The notes below the pieces were generated by a model. The model did not search any database and was not told the DNA's origin. It worked only from the letters and a program-made list of their open reading frames with translations. 64,000 nucleotides of DNA from Planctomycetaceae bacterium (lineage in GTDB: Bacteria > Planctomycetota > Planctomycetia > Planctomycetales > Planctomycetaceae). Position numbers and translations under genes: made by a program. Location of the stretch: contig JAJDEJ010000194.1 of assembly GCA_029259815.1 (NCBI GenBank), positions 62,001-126,000 of the forward strand. The letters run 5' to 3'. Below are positions 1 to 10,318 of this stretch, piece by piece (position 1 is the stretch's first letter; each line of letters starts with the position of its first letter).

Positions 1-902
<902 letters not shown>

Positions 903-1041
903 TCACCACAGACTGCGATAGGTTTCCACGAAAACATCACCAACCTTGACTGTAACAAGTCTGCCTTACCTCCGTCGTCCCCATCCACAGCCCTCTGGTG
1001 GACCAGTCTCTCAGCAACGGTCAAGAACGAGACCAAATCGC

Positions 1042-1077
1042 AAGCACCCCGGCTGCTCTGGAGCAGCCGGGGTGCTT
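1042..1077 (-). terminator. Strong hairpin, probable terminator
   Basis: The arms 1042-1058 and 1061-1077 are perfect inverted repeats (AAGCACCCCGGCTGCTC and its complement). The hairpin lies 38 bp beyond the stop of the minus-strand gene ending at 1115 and just before the obg promoter region, so it probably ends that transcript. There is no long T run on either side, so it may act as a protective hairpin rather than a classical intrinsic terminator. Confidence 0.7.
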
Positions 1078-1114
1078 CATTTCACTGGATCTGACGTCGG
1101 CGAGCGTTGTCCGA

Positions 1115-3442
1115 CTACTCGCCACCCGATGTGGCAGTCGGGTTCTTGGCGTCCATTTGTTCGATCCACTCGCGGATCAGTGCAACCCCCTCATCATCGA
1201 TCAACCGCCGGGGAAGTTCGGGCATCATAACTCCAGGCTCGGTGGAATCGAGTCGGTAGAGCAGGATCGACTCGTCCGGTTTGCCCGGGACGATGCCGAA
1301 TTTACGGCCACCCGAGCCACGACCGGCGGCGACGGGGGTCTTCATGATGCCGAGTTTGGTGGCGTCCTGCTGGTGGTAGTTCAAGTCCAGACCAGAGGTG
1401 CGCGCCGGACCGGTCGCACTGTGGCAATGAGCACAATTGACATCCAACCAGGCGCGGGCTCGTTCGTCGATGGTGCCCGATGACGGGTCAGTCGCTTTGG
1501 CAACTCGCGGGGCCTGCTCAGGTGCTGGTGCACCACTCAGGATGCCAACCTGACTCCAATGGGCGAGTTGGTTGTGCGTTCCGCTCTCGTAGTCATAGCC
1601 CTTGTTGAGATTACGGGCCTTGGGACCAAGCGGACGGAACTTGTCACCGACGACGTGACAGCTTTTGCACTGATTTGCGTTCGGGATGATGTAGTTGTTC
1701 TCGCGATCTTTTCCATGAATGTCGACCCAACTCACGTCTTCGGTCCCGCCGCCCAGGCTGAGAGTGGCTTCTGTTTGTTCGTCATTCCAGACATAGCTGA
1801 ACCCGTACCACCCACTCGGCTCGTGTTTGATGATCCGGGTCTCGATCAACTTCTCTCCCTGAGACGGGTCGCTCATATCGTGGAGCGCTCCGAAAGACTT
1901 GACCAGCAGGGTGCCCACAGGGAAGTCCAATTCGCCGTCCTCCGTGTACTTAGCCGATTTGCCCTCCGGCAGTCGCACGAAGCGGTGCTTCGTGGCGTAG
2001 TCTGCGAAGAGCTCTGTGTTGAGATCGTAGGGGATTACGCCGTCTGCCGGCTCCTGCGAAGATCCGTCGCCCGTGAACAGCCCGTACTCGGAAAGCTTCT
2101 CCGGGGCAGCCCGATAGATGGCCACCGTCTGTGCGTCGTTGGGGTCGATCTCCTGGTGGTCATCGAGCTTGACGGCAGCTAATTGCTCTCCCTGTCCGGT
2201 GTACTGGCTGAGGTCGCGATCAACGATTGCAGTCGCGGGATCGGCGTCTTTCATCTCTAACAGGTTGATGTTGACGATGTCGACGTTATCGCCATTGTTC
2301 CAAAGCAGCAGACCTTCTTCTTTCGGGAACTTGCCATCAACCACTTTCTCGGGATTGACCACCCCGTCGTAAAACACCTGTGCAACCTGGTCCCCGATGA
2401 TCGCTTTGAGCCAATCTTGACGAGGCCCCCCGGGATTCATCCCCCCTCCGGTAATCAGATTGTCATGCACGTAGATTCTGGAGCAGTAGGCACTGTAATT
2501 CTTATCTGTCACCGGTCGATCAGCGAGATAGTAACTGTAAACCCCCACACTGAATGTGTCGTTGTCTGTGATCTCGTTCTCAAAGATCTCCACATCATCG
2601 AATGCCATGACTGTGATCCCGGTGCCGGGTGGCACGCTAGCGACAATGTTTCCAACGGGCGCGAAGTTGGGATGGTTGTTCTTGTAGATCTTGTTGTCGA
2701 ATACACGACAGTGGCTACCGTTGGCCAGTTCGAGACCCGGCATGTCAAAGACGAGCACGCCACCCGTGTTATTTGTCGCAATGTTCTCATAGACATCAGA
2801 GCGGAGGGAGTTCTCAATTTCGATGCCTGCGACGTTGTATTCGACACGGCAGCGACGGACGATAATGTCGCGAGACTGTCCGACATAAATCCCTGCGTCA
2901 GAAGCCCCAATGGCCACGCAGTCTTCAATCAACACGTTCTGGCACTGCACTGGATAGAAGCCGTAGGCTCCGTTACTCGCCTTCGGCCCGCCGGTCCATT
3001 CGGTGCGGACGCCGCGAAATGTCACGCCATTTGCCCCCAGCACCTTGATTGCGTTACCAATCGTGTCCTCAATCGCCAAGTCTTCAATCACAAATGCATC
3101 GCCTGTGGCTTCAATCCCCTTACTGCCGGCATTCTGATTCTTGAACGAGAGAATCGTCTTGTCGATTCCGCGCCCACGGATCGTAATATTATCCTGGGTA
3201 CTGATGACTTCCTGGACGAATTGATACGTGCCCTCTTCGAGCTGAATCACATCTCCCGGAACGGCACCGATTAACAAGCCTTGAATCTCACTCTCGGCCT
3301 TGGAGTGTGGCTTCACCGTATGAACTTGTGGTTTGAGCAAATCAATCCTTGACGCAGTGGGAGCCTTGCTCATCGCCAACCCGGCAGCCATCACGAGGAC
3401 CACGAACGAAGTAACCGCAACGGCGAGTGGTTTCATTGACAT
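1115..3442 (-). CDS. Secreted parallel beta-helix protein fused to a two-haem-motif C-terminal domain
   Basis: Exported protein of about 775 residues. I place the start at the ATG at 3442 (MSMKPLAVAVTSF) because it has GAGGAAG upstream and opens a signal peptide; the open frame extends 15 codons further upstream. Residues ~60-390 look like a right-handed beta-helix with repeated short V/I-x-N/G strands (NVLIEDC, DIIVRRC, SDVYENIATNN). The C-terminal half carries two CxxCH haem motifs, CKSCH near residue 592 and CAHCH near residue 670, as in the family TIGRFAM calls TIGR03806. The beta-helix half resembles TIGR03805, whose members are usually separate genes beside TIGR03806 genes. Probable periplasmic or surface redox or carbohydrate-binding role; substrate unknown. 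Confidence 0.82.
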   Translation of the reverse strand: MSMKPLAVAVTSFVVLVMAAGLAMSKAPTASRIDLLKPQVHTVKPHSKAESEIQGLLIGAVPGDVIQLEEGTYQFVQEVISTQDNITIRGRGIDKTILSFKNQNAGSKGIEATGDAFVIEDLAIEDTIGNAIKVLGANGVTFRGVRTEWTGGPKASNGAYGFYPVQCQNVLIEDCVAIGASDAGIYVGQSRDIIVRRCRVEYNVAGIEIENSLRSDVYENIATNNTGGVLVFDMPGLELANGSHCRVFDNKIYKNNHPNFAPVGNIVASVPPGTGITVMAFDDVEIFENEITDNDTFSVGVYSYYLADRPVTDKNYSAYCSRIYVHDNLITGGGMNPGGPRQDWLKAIIGDQVAQVFYDGVVNPEKVVDGKFPKEEGLLLWNNGDNVDIVNINLLEMKDADPATAIVDRDLSQYTGQGEQLAAVKLDDHQEIDPNDAQTVAIYRAAPEKLSEYGLFTGDGSSQEPADGVIPYDLNTELFADYATKHRFVRLPEGKSAKYTEDGELDFPVGTLLVKSFGALHDMSDPSQGEKLIETRIIKHEPSGWYGFSYVWNDEQTEATLSLGGGTEDVSWVDIHGKDRENNYIIPNANQCKSCHVVGDKFRPLGPKARNLNKGYDYESGTHNQLAHWSQVGILSGAPAPEQAPRVAKATDPSSGTIDERARAWLDVNCAHCHSATGPARTSGLDLNYHQQDATKLGIMKTPVAAGRGSGGRKFGIVPGKPDESILLYRLDSTEPGVMMPELPRRLIDDEGVALIREWIEQMDAKNPTATSGGE

Positions 3443-3808
3443 ACCTAACTTCCTCGTCGATTTCGAACGACCGGTTTGACAAACCAAGAAAAGACAGAAT
3501 CGCCGACCATTGAGGTGCTTGCACGCACCGCCGACGAAATGTGAGAGAAGCTCTTCGACTCGATCGTAAGCTTGCTAATCATTCGTGTCAAATAACTGGC
3601 CTGTTCGCTTGACTTCAGACTGACTGGTAACCCTGGCAGAATTCCACGCGTGTTATCCACAGGACCTTCAGTCGGAGGTAACCTGCAGGTCTGAGGTGGA
3701 GAGAGGATCGGCTTAGTTGAGTTCTTGGAATCGATAGCGGCAAATTCAACCTCTGAAAACATGTGTTCACAGATCGATCTGGCGAAGCCCATCTTATTCT
3801 GTCGTACT
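3443..3808. other. Intergenic region, no supported gene
   Basis: 366 bp between two minus-strand genes. It holds the promoter and ribosome binding site of the beta-helix gene (GAGGAAG near 3450). An open frame of 131 codons crosses it but has low-complexity composition, no ribosome binding site and no recognisable domain, so I do not call it. Confidence 0.6.
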
Positions 3809-5932
3809 TCATTTGCCAGAAAGTGACCGAACCTCTTCACTATTCAGCGCGCGATCAAAGACGGAAATCTCGTCGAGACGGCCTTCCCAAGTCGCCTGCT
3901 GATCGCCGCGTCCCCCGAAGATCAACTCTTCGATCGCTGTCGGTGGCTGTTCCGAGGATGTAATTGCAATCTCGGGTTCCGACCGTCCATCAAGGTAGAT
4001 TCGGACCTCTTGACCATCACGGACGAAGACCACGTGGTGCCACGTCCAGCGTTCAACTTGCGACTGACCAGCCACCGTCTCCCCATCATGGAGGTAGATG
4101 AGACGTCCCGAGTGAGACGTCCCGCCGACTCCCAGATGATCGCCCTGTGAAGTGAGACCGTGATCTCTTCCCCGCGAGAACATCCAACCCGCGATCTCCC
4201 GAGCATCGGTCGGCATCCCGTTCCAGCACCACAGAGAAATCGAATACTGATTGTCCAGGTCAGCGACACGAGATCGCAGGCGTCCGCCCACAAAGTGAGC
4301 CGCACGATTGGTTTCCCCATCCTCACAGAAGCGGTCGGAGGCTGGACCTTCCAGGAAGTAAGCCACACCCGGCTCGTAGATCGCATCATGGTCATTTCCG
4401 GAAGAATCGACGGCTCGCGGGGCTGCGAACTCGTCCATCCGCCAGTAGGCCACCGGCTTTGCGCCAATCACTGCTTGTGCAAGCGGGCCACGGCCCTGGC
4501 GATAAGAGCGACGCGGTTGTTCGGCCACCTCTTCCAATAACTTTAGGTCCGCCTCGACGATCTTCGGCTCAGCGGTCACCTCAAGACCCGCCGAGCGAGC
4601 AGCCCAGGTATTGTAGCCACCGAGAAGATGCTGCTCGGGTGGAGGGATATATCCGTCGCCCCCATTGGCCAACTCGATGACCATCGTCCTTGTCAGTGGA
4701 CTTTGCAGTTTGAGCTTCAGTCCGGTGAGTGCGTACGTTTCGTTGGGTGTTGTGGCAATCGCGATGTCGCCAATCCGCAGTGCCTGCACAACGATCTCCG
4801 TCGATTGCCGTTCATGGAGAATGATCTGCTCACGTGCATAGACCTCGGTCGTGTCCTTCGGCGGTCGGTCGCCCATCTCCGCAACGACACCCTGTGCCCA
4901 CTTCAGTCGTTGCTGGTCCGGCACACGATAGTTCATCTGCAAACGTGCCTCGGCCATTGCCAGATCGACGTCCGATTCGTATTTGATGGTGTCATACGCT
5001 TCGAGAGCGATCCGCAGCAGTCCCTCAGAGAACTCGTCAATCTTCTGCACATCGTTCCGCTCGGCCGCCGGAATCGTGTAGTCACGTCGCCAGATGTCGC
5101 CGCTGCATCCGTGCGACATGATGCCAACGAACGGCGGATGCTCGTCACCAGTGTCCTTACCAATTTGTTGCTGCAATCCTTCACAGAACAGGCCGAAGTA
5201 ATCTGCACTCAATGCCTGATCGCTGAAGTAGTGCATCGAGAAATTGGCCAACACCGCGAGCGGGCGACCCTCGGTCGACTGGAATGCAATCAGTGACAGA
5301 TCCGGGTCTTCAGGCCCTGACTCTCCAGTGACGTCATCCCAATTTGCACCCGCATGCATGTTGGCTCGCACCGTCGGGTTGCCGAATGGATCCTCCGCCA
5401 CCCGGTCGGGGCGTCGAATCCACCTCCTGAGCGCTGTGAACTCAGCCGCGTTCCCAACAGCCCACCCGACCTGTGCCGGTTCCAAATTCGCCTCCGCAGT
5501 CGCAATCGCCTCCGCGATTTTTTCACGCAGATACGGCACATACGCATCATCCTGTTCGGTCCCCAGGCAACTCATGGACGAGGGAGCCGAGTGTGTGTGT
5601 GTCGCCGAAATGAGCATGCGATCTGCTGCGATCTCCGTTCGTATCGCTGCAAGTGCTTTCGCGTCATCGAGCAACGGGCGAGGCATCATGCAGCTGTCGA
5701 CCACCACGATCGCGAGTCGTTCGTTGCCGTCGTCGAGGACAATCGCCCGGGCATGTAGACGCGTGTTTACGGTGTCGACCGTGCGGCTGAGCATGCCTCC
5801 GTTAACCAACACTGGCAGTTTGTCAGGCGTCACGTCGACAATCGCCGCCCCCGCCTGGAATTCGGCTGATGCATTGTTCGTGAGGAGGAAAATGGTCAAG
5901 CAGCAAAGCCAACATCGCAGATGCGTACTCAT
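3809..5932 (-). CDS. Secreted neutral/alkaline ceramidase-like protein with a C-terminal lectin-like (LamG) domain
   Basis: Exported protein of 707 residues. The ATG at 5932 is chosen because AGAGGA lies just upstream and it opens a signal peptide (MSTHLRCWLCCLTIFLLTNNASA); the frame stays open 47 codons further up. Residues ~28-470 match the planctomycete neutral-ceramidase-like fold: AGAAIVDVTPD at the start and the metal-site segment SATHTHSAPS. The later SHGCSGDIWRRDY occupies the place of the catalytic NxGDVSPN loop of true ceramidases but differs from it, so ceramide need not be the substrate. Residues ~490-700 (YWRMDE, SISLWCWNG, IYLDG) are a concanavalin-A-like sugar-binding domain. 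A shorter homologue lies at 7370-8836. Confidence 0.83.
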   Translation of the reverse strand: MSTHLRCWLCCLTIFLLTNNASAEFQAGAAIVDVTPDKLPVLVNGGMLSRTVDTVNTRLHARAIVLDDGNERLAIVVVDSCMMPRPLLDDAKALAAIRTEIAADRMLISATHTHSAPSSMSCLGTEQDDAYVPYLREKIAEAIATAEANLEPAQVGWAVGNAAEFTALRRWIRRPDRVAEDPFGNPTVRANMHAGANWDDVTGESGPEDPDLSLIAFQSTEGRPLAVLANFSMHYFSDQALSADYFGLFCEGLQQQIGKDTGDEHPPFVGIMSHGCSGDIWRRDYTIPAAERNDVQKIDEFSEGLLRIALEAYDTIKYESDVDLAMAEARLQMNYRVPDQQRLKWAQGVVAEMGDRPPKDTTEVYAREQIILHERQSTEIVVQALRIGDIAIATTPNETYALTGLKLKLQSPLTRTMVIELANGGDGYIPPPEQHLLGGYNTWAARSAGLEVTAEPKIVEADLKLLEEVAEQPRRSYRQGRGPLAQAVIGAKPVAYWRMDEFAAPRAVDSSGNDHDAIYEPGVAYFLEGPASDRFCEDGETNRAAHFVGGRLRSRVADLDNQYSISLWCWNGMPTDAREIAGWMFSRGRDHGLTSQGDHLGVGGTSHSGRLIYLHDGETVAGQSQVERWTWHHVVFVRDGQEVRIYLDGRSEPEIAITSSEQPPTAIEELIFGGRGDQQATWEGRLDEISVFDRALNSEEVRSLSGK

Positions 5933-6090
5933 CAGCAGTTCCTCTTGGTGTTGCTTCGGATCTTCAACAGGCAGCAAACGAACGTCGGTGGCCGTGCATT
6001 GTTGCACGAACTGACCGGAAGTGACATCATAGGTTTCTCGCCTTCCACGCACACCCACCAATCTTCTCACCACCCTACGGGAGCCCCACC

Positions 6091-7365
6091 ATGCTGAACA
6101 GACGATCGTTTCTCGCTGCTTCGACAGCCGCTCTCACTGCTCCCATGTTCGGTGCCACTCCGGTCGTTGCCTCTCAGAAATCGTCTCGCAAGAAGATCGC
6201 TTTTCTCGGCACGGTCGTCTTTCGACATTCGCACGCTCAGCACTTTCTCGATCGTCACGTCATGGGCTACACGTGGAACGGACACTGGCAGGAGCCGCGA
6301 TTCGACGTCGCCTCCGTGTACATCGACCAGTTCCCTGAGAACGACCTTGCTCGCGGACGCATCAAGCGGCACAAGCTCAATCAGTTCGACAGCATTGCTG
6401 ATGCACTGACACTCGGCGGCGACAAACTGGCCGTCGATGGCGTGGTCATCATCGCCGAACATGGCAACTACCCCCGTAACGAGAAAGGACAAACACGATA
6501 CCCGCGATACGATTTCTTCAAAGAGGTCGTTAAAGTCTTCGAGGACAGTGGCCGTTCCGTTCCTGTCTTCAACGACAAACACCTTTCGACGAAGTGGGAG
6601 GAGTGCCAAGAGATGGTCGACGATTCACGCCGACTTGGCTTCCCCTTCCTTGCCGGCTCCTCACTGCCGGTTACTTGGAGGCTGCCGTCGATCGACATGC
6701 CCTTCGACGCGCCACTCACCGAAAGCGTGTGTGTGGGTTATGGAGGAGTCGACAGTTACGATTTTCATGCACTGGAGACGGCCCAGTGCATGTCCGAACG
6801 TCGCAAAGGCGGTGAAGTCGGCATCGAGAATGTGCACGCAGTGCGTGGCGAGAAGATGTGGGAGATGCTCGCAGCTTCTGATCGCGAGACAACCCGACGT
6901 TTGATGGTCTCAGCCCTCTGTTGCAGTCACAATCTGCCGGTCGAAGAAGGGTATCCCGCGGATCGCATCACCTTCGAATGGGCGAAGAAGACGCTGCCCG
7001 ACACGACCGCCTACTTCATCCAGCACCGCGATGGCTTTCGCACGACGATGTTCCTGACCGGTATCAGTGACTTCAACTACGCAGGTCTGCGCAGCGATAC
7101 GAACGAAGTTGTCGCGTGCCAGATGTACCTGCCCATGCCAGGCACGAGTGCGACGACCGCTGACTTCTTTAACCCCCTCGCACGCCATATTGAGACCCTC
7201 GTTCTGGAAGACAGAGCCCCCTACCCTGTCGAGCGTACACTTCTCACATCCGGCATGGTGATCGGTGGCGTCGAGTCCCTTCACGCGGGACAGGTCAAAT
7301 TCACAACACCCGAGATGGCGGTCAAGTATCAGGGGCCACACGAGTCGCATTTCCGCGGCGCTTGA
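6091..7365 (+). CDS. Tat-exported protein of unknown function, planctomycete-type
   Basis: 424 residues with a twin-arginine leader (MLNRRSFLAASTAALTAPMFG), so probably folded before export. After the leader comes a Rossmann-like opening (KKIAFLGTVVFRHSHAQHF) and a segment DGVVIIAEHGNYPRNEKGQ, then a body with no catalytic motif I can name. Proteins of this kind sit near Gfo/Idh/MocA oxidoreductases in planctomycetes, but the usual EKP motif is absent here, so I do not assign an enzyme activity. It lies divergent to one ceramidase-like gene and convergent with the other (4 bp between stops), which suggests a shared substrate without proving it. Confidence 0.75.
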   Translation: MLNRRSFLAASTAALTAPMFGATPVVASQKSSRKKIAFLGTVVFRHSHAQHFLDRHVMGYTWNGHWQEPRFDVASVYIDQFPENDLARGRIKRHKLNQFDSIADALTLGGDKLAVDGVVIIAEHGNYPRNEKGQTRYPRYDFFKEVVKVFEDSGRSVPVFNDKHLSTKWEECQEMVDDSRRLGFPFLAGSSLPVTWRLPSIDMPFDAPLTESVCVGYGGVDSYDFHALETAQCMSERRKGGEVGIENVHAVRGEKMWEMLAASDRETTRRLMVSALCCSHNLPVEEGYPADRITFEWAKKTLPDTTAYFIQHRDGFRTTMFLTGISDFNYAGLRSDTNEVVACQMYLPMPGTSATTADFFNPLARHIETLVLEDRAPYPVERTLLTSGMVIGGVESLHAGQVKFTTPEMAVKYQGPHESHFRGA

Positions 7366-7369
7366 CGCG

Positions 7370-8836
7370 TCACTGCACCGATTCGAATTGCTCCTCCATC
7401 GACTTCACCTGGGTCGCGGGCACGTCCTCGAACATGGACCGCACCACTTGGATGACGCCGCGGACCATCTCATCCTCGACCTCCGGTGCCCAGCCAACGG
7501 GGGATGCGTACTGGATGCGAATGACTTTTGCCTGGTAAGCATCGACACGAACCAACTCCCGAGTTGGGATGTACAGGTTGTGCTCTCCCATGTAGGCGAA
7601 CACCATCATCGGTAAACCGAAGCGACGGAGCTGGTCCTTGATCCGCATCCCGATCGGAGCACAGACCTCACCCTGCATAGAGACGAACGCCATCGGACCA
7701 ATGCGAGTGACGATCACTTCTTCGTACTCACACGGGAACTCGCGAGGTTCGTCGTATTCTCGCACAAGAAAGCCATCATCGGTGCACACCCGGTCGGTCG
7801 TTCGCTTGGGGAACGGGATATTCTCTTCGTGATGTTTGAGGAGTTGGCGAATCCAGTTCGTGCCCCGGTCGGGATGCGGATAGGGGACCAGACCGATATT
7901 CAACGGCACATTTCCCTCCTCCGCGAGTTCCTTCGCCTCTTCGTACGAGAGAGGCTCAGCCAGCGGCAACGGGATGACTTCGAGCTTGGAACTGATCGGC
8001 CCAGTCACATCTTGCAGGGGACCATTCACAATTTGAATGACGGAGTCCGCCAGTTCGTGCCCCAGTTCGTGCATTTGCTCTTTCGTGCCGTACATGATCA
8101 AACCCCGGTCGGGGAATTGGTTGCCTCCGCACGCGTCTGCGTACATCGCAAAGACACCGGGCATCGCTTGCTCGACCTCATCGACCGCGTATCCCGGATG
8201 ACCTGTATCGATCTCAGTGCGTGAGAATTGCAGTGGATGCGTCGGATGATTGAACAGCACAGCGACCGGCTTGTCGTCCACGTCGACCTGCATCACCTGA
8301 ATCTCGGAGTCAACCGGTGCGTGCCCGACACTCTGGACAAAATATCCGTTCCCGCTACCAATCTTCACAGTCGCCGGCCCTCTCTCGGCTGCAACGGCCT
8401 CTTTGATGAGTTCAAAGCTGCGATTGGCCAGCCAGCGACCGTACTCGAAATTGTCCGGCACGATTTGAATCGGAGCCGCATGGTTGTGCGTCGAGAGAAT
8501 GATCAGCCGTGATGCATCAATGTCGAGTTCGTCCTTGCAGAGCTTTCGCAGAATGGGCGTCGCGACATCGAGACAATTGAGGTCGTAGGTCACGATGGCC
8601 AACCGCTGCTGACCATCATTGAGGACCAACGCCCGGGCGTAAATGTCATGCGTCACCCCCGACGGCTTCACCCCCATCACAAGAGTAAGCGGCTCATCGT
8701 CCGCAGGGGTAATGACAGCCTTCGCGGTCCCCGCCCGCATGACAATCGCATCATCCGCACTGAGCGTCTGCGAATTCACTCCGCAGCACGCGAACAGCCA
8801 GCTCACGATCGACCAAGTCCAAATGCTGCTCTTCAT
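7370..8836 (-). CDS. Secreted neutral/alkaline ceramidase-like protein
   Basis: 488 residues, a paralogue of the protein at 3809-5932 but without the lectin-like C-terminus. The ATG at 8836 directly follows an alternative GTG at 8839; GGAG at a suitable distance serves either. A signal peptide (WTWSIVSWLFACCGVNSQ) leads into AGTAKAVITPADD, the family opening. The metal-site motif reads STHNHAAP, parallel to THTHSAP in the paralogue, and FNHPTHPLQF and DACGGNQFPDRG follow. The canonical ceramidase nucleophile loop is not visible, so only the fold is firm. Probably periplasmic or extracellular hydrolase. Confidence 0.8.
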   Translation of the reverse strand: MKSSIWTWSIVSWLFACCGVNSQTLSADDAIVMRAGTAKAVITPADDEPLTLVMGVKPSGVTHDIYARALVLNDGQQRLAIVTYDLNCLDVATPILRKLCKDELDIDASRLIILSTHNHAAPIQIVPDNFEYGRWLANRSFELIKEAVAAERGPATVKIGSGNGYFVQSVGHAPVDSEIQVMQVDVDDKPVAVLFNHPTHPLQFSRTEIDTGHPGYAVDEVEQAMPGVFAMYADACGGNQFPDRGLIMYGTKEQMHELGHELADSVIQIVNGPLQDVTGPISSKLEVIPLPLAEPLSYEEAKELAEEGNVPLNIGLVPYPHPDRGTNWIRQLLKHHEENIPFPKRTTDRVCTDDGFLVREYDEPREFPCEYEEVIVTRIGPMAFVSMQGEVCAPIGMRIKDQLRRFGLPMMVFAYMGEHNLYIPTRELVRVDAYQAKVIRIQYASPVGWAPEVEDEMVRGVIQVVRSMFEDVPATQVKSMEEQFESVQ

Positions 8837-8866
8837 CACTTGTCACTCCGGATGTCTATCAAGCCG

Positions 8867-10120
8867 TTACTCTGCAGCCTTGATGTCGAAACACAGCAAT
8901 GTCTCCCAGTCACGCACATACAGGGCACCGTTGGCGACCACCGGATGCGGCCATGCCTGCTTCTGACTGCGGTCCGGTTGCTCCAAGCGTCCATGCTCGC
9001 GATACTCTTCGGTGTTCGGTTCGACCAGCGCCACCTCTCCCGACTTGTGACCTCGCACATACAACCTTCCGTCCGCATAGCAAACCGACGCTGCACCCAC
9101 CGACCGGTCCTGCCATTTGAACTCGCCTGACATGAAGTCTGCACAGAACATGCCGGACCGTGTCGTCCCATAAAGATGACCGTCCAACAACACGGCGCCA
9201 CCAATACCCGGTGTCAGCTTGTTGTTGAAGTAGACTTCCTTTGCTGCGATCCCCTCTCCTTCCACCGTGAGTTCGACGAGTCCCCCACCCGTTCGTGAGC
9301 CTGCTGCGAAGACGTGATCGTCTTGCACAATCGGTGTGAGAATGTTCGCTCCGGGATCAATGATCTTTTCGTACATCCACAGGAACTCTCCAGATTCGGC
9401 ATCAACTCCGACCAGCCCCGACCGGACAAACTGCACGAACTGCTTTCGTCCACCTCCGTGTGAGACCATGATCGATGAGTACTCGGCGGTCCCACCCTCA
9501 GGCACCGACGACTCCCACACAACCTCGCCCGTCAGCTTGTCGAGTGCCACCAGCGAAGCTCGTTCTCCGCCAGGAGTGCAGATAACCCGATCACCATCGA
9601 CCAACACCGATTCCGAGTAGGCCCACGCACCGTACTCGCCGGCGAAATCCTCTTTCAGTTGGCGCTGCCATTTCTGCTCGCCACTCTCCGAGTTGAGGCA
9701 TGTCAGTTCTCCATCTGAGGACAGACAATAGATCTGATCGCCATCCACCGTGGGCGTGCTGCGTGTGCCGGGGTACTGCGGACCACGGTTCTTGCCAACC
9801 TTGCCAATCGGCGACGACCACAGCTCGTCCCCGGTCTGTTCGTTGAGAGCCAGGGCAAACTCATCCTCGCCGCGTGTCGTCTGCACATACACGCGTCCAT
9901 CCACAATGGACGGTGACGAGTAGCCCGTGCCGAGATCTGTCCGCTTCCAACGGAGCGCGGGTCCGTCAGCTGTCCACTCCTGCAGCAGCCCGGACTCCGC
10001 CGAGCGTCCATCTCGATTAGCTCCCCGCCATTGGGGCCAGTCGTCGCCATTGACCACTGATATCAGACAGTACGACATGATCACAAAGAGCGATGCGAGT
10101 CTCACGGCAGGATGTCCCAT
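8867..10120 (-). CDS. Secreted PQQ-like beta-propeller protein (BamB/outer-membrane assembly-like fold)
   Basis: 417 residues. A signal peptide (VRLASLFVIMSYCLISVVNG) is followed by DDWPQWRGANRDG, the hallmark opening of the large planctomycete family of PQQ-binding-like beta-propellers. Blade repeats follow at roughly 45-residue spacing: VYVQTTRGEDEFALALNEQT, IYCLSSDGELTCLNSESG, VICTPGGERASLVALDKLTG, LYGTTRSGMFCADFMSG. No PQQ dehydrogenase active-site residues are evident, so it is more likely a structural or binding propeller. It lies 30 bp upstream of the ceramidase-like gene on the same strand and may be transcribed with it. Confidence 0.85.
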   Translation of the reverse strand: MGHPAVRLASLFVIMSYCLISVVNGDDWPQWRGANRDGRSAESGLLQEWTADGPALRWKRTDLGTGYSSPSIVDGRVYVQTTRGEDEFALALNEQTGDELWSSPIGKVGKNRGPQYPGTRSTPTVDGDQIYCLSSDGELTCLNSESGEQKWQRQLKEDFAGEYGAWAYSESVLVDGDRVICTPGGERASLVALDKLTGEVVWESSVPEGGTAEYSSIMVSHGGGRKQFVQFVRSGLVGVDAESGEFLWMYEKIIDPGANILTPIVQDDHVFAAGSRTGGGLVELTVEGEGIAAKEVYFNNKLTPGIGGAVLLDGHLYGTTRSGMFCADFMSGEFKWQDRSVGAASVCYADGRLYVRGHKSGEVALVEPNTEEYREHGRLEQPDRSQKQAWPHPVVANGALYVRDWETLLCFDIKAAE

Positions 10121-10224
10121 ATTGGAGGCAGAGGAGATTCAGCGCCCAGCGATGCCGGGCCGTGATGGTCATCATACTCGCACGCTGCGGCAACAGCATC
10201 CATCAGTGCTAAAGACCTCCGTTT

Positions 10225-10285
10225 CCCAAGCCGACGGCTCTGCCGTCGAACGATCTCCTGTTGATGGCAGAGCCGTCGGCTTGGG
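10225..10285. repeat. Perfect 20-bp inverted repeat with 21-nt spacer
   Basis: The arms 10225-10244 and 10266-10285 (CCCAAGCCGACGGCTCTGCC and its exact complement) lie between the divergent beta-propeller and MFS genes. Neither gene ends here, so a terminator role is unlikely. It may be a REP-type repeat unit or a regulatory hairpin in the 5' leader of the MFS gene, which starts 34 bp downstream. Confidence 0.75.
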
Positions 10286-10318
10286 GCCGGTCGAACATCT
10301 CGGTAGGATGGCCGCCCC

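Noticed and set aside
2417-3274. 285-codon plus-strand ORF
   Set aside because: Lies wholly antisense to the beta-helix gene and has no domain; typical shadow frame of GC-rich DNA.
3445-3840. 131-codon minus-strand ORF between the beta-helix and ceramidase-like genes
   Set aside because: No ribosome binding site, low-complexity composition, overlaps the end of a real gene and the promoter of another.
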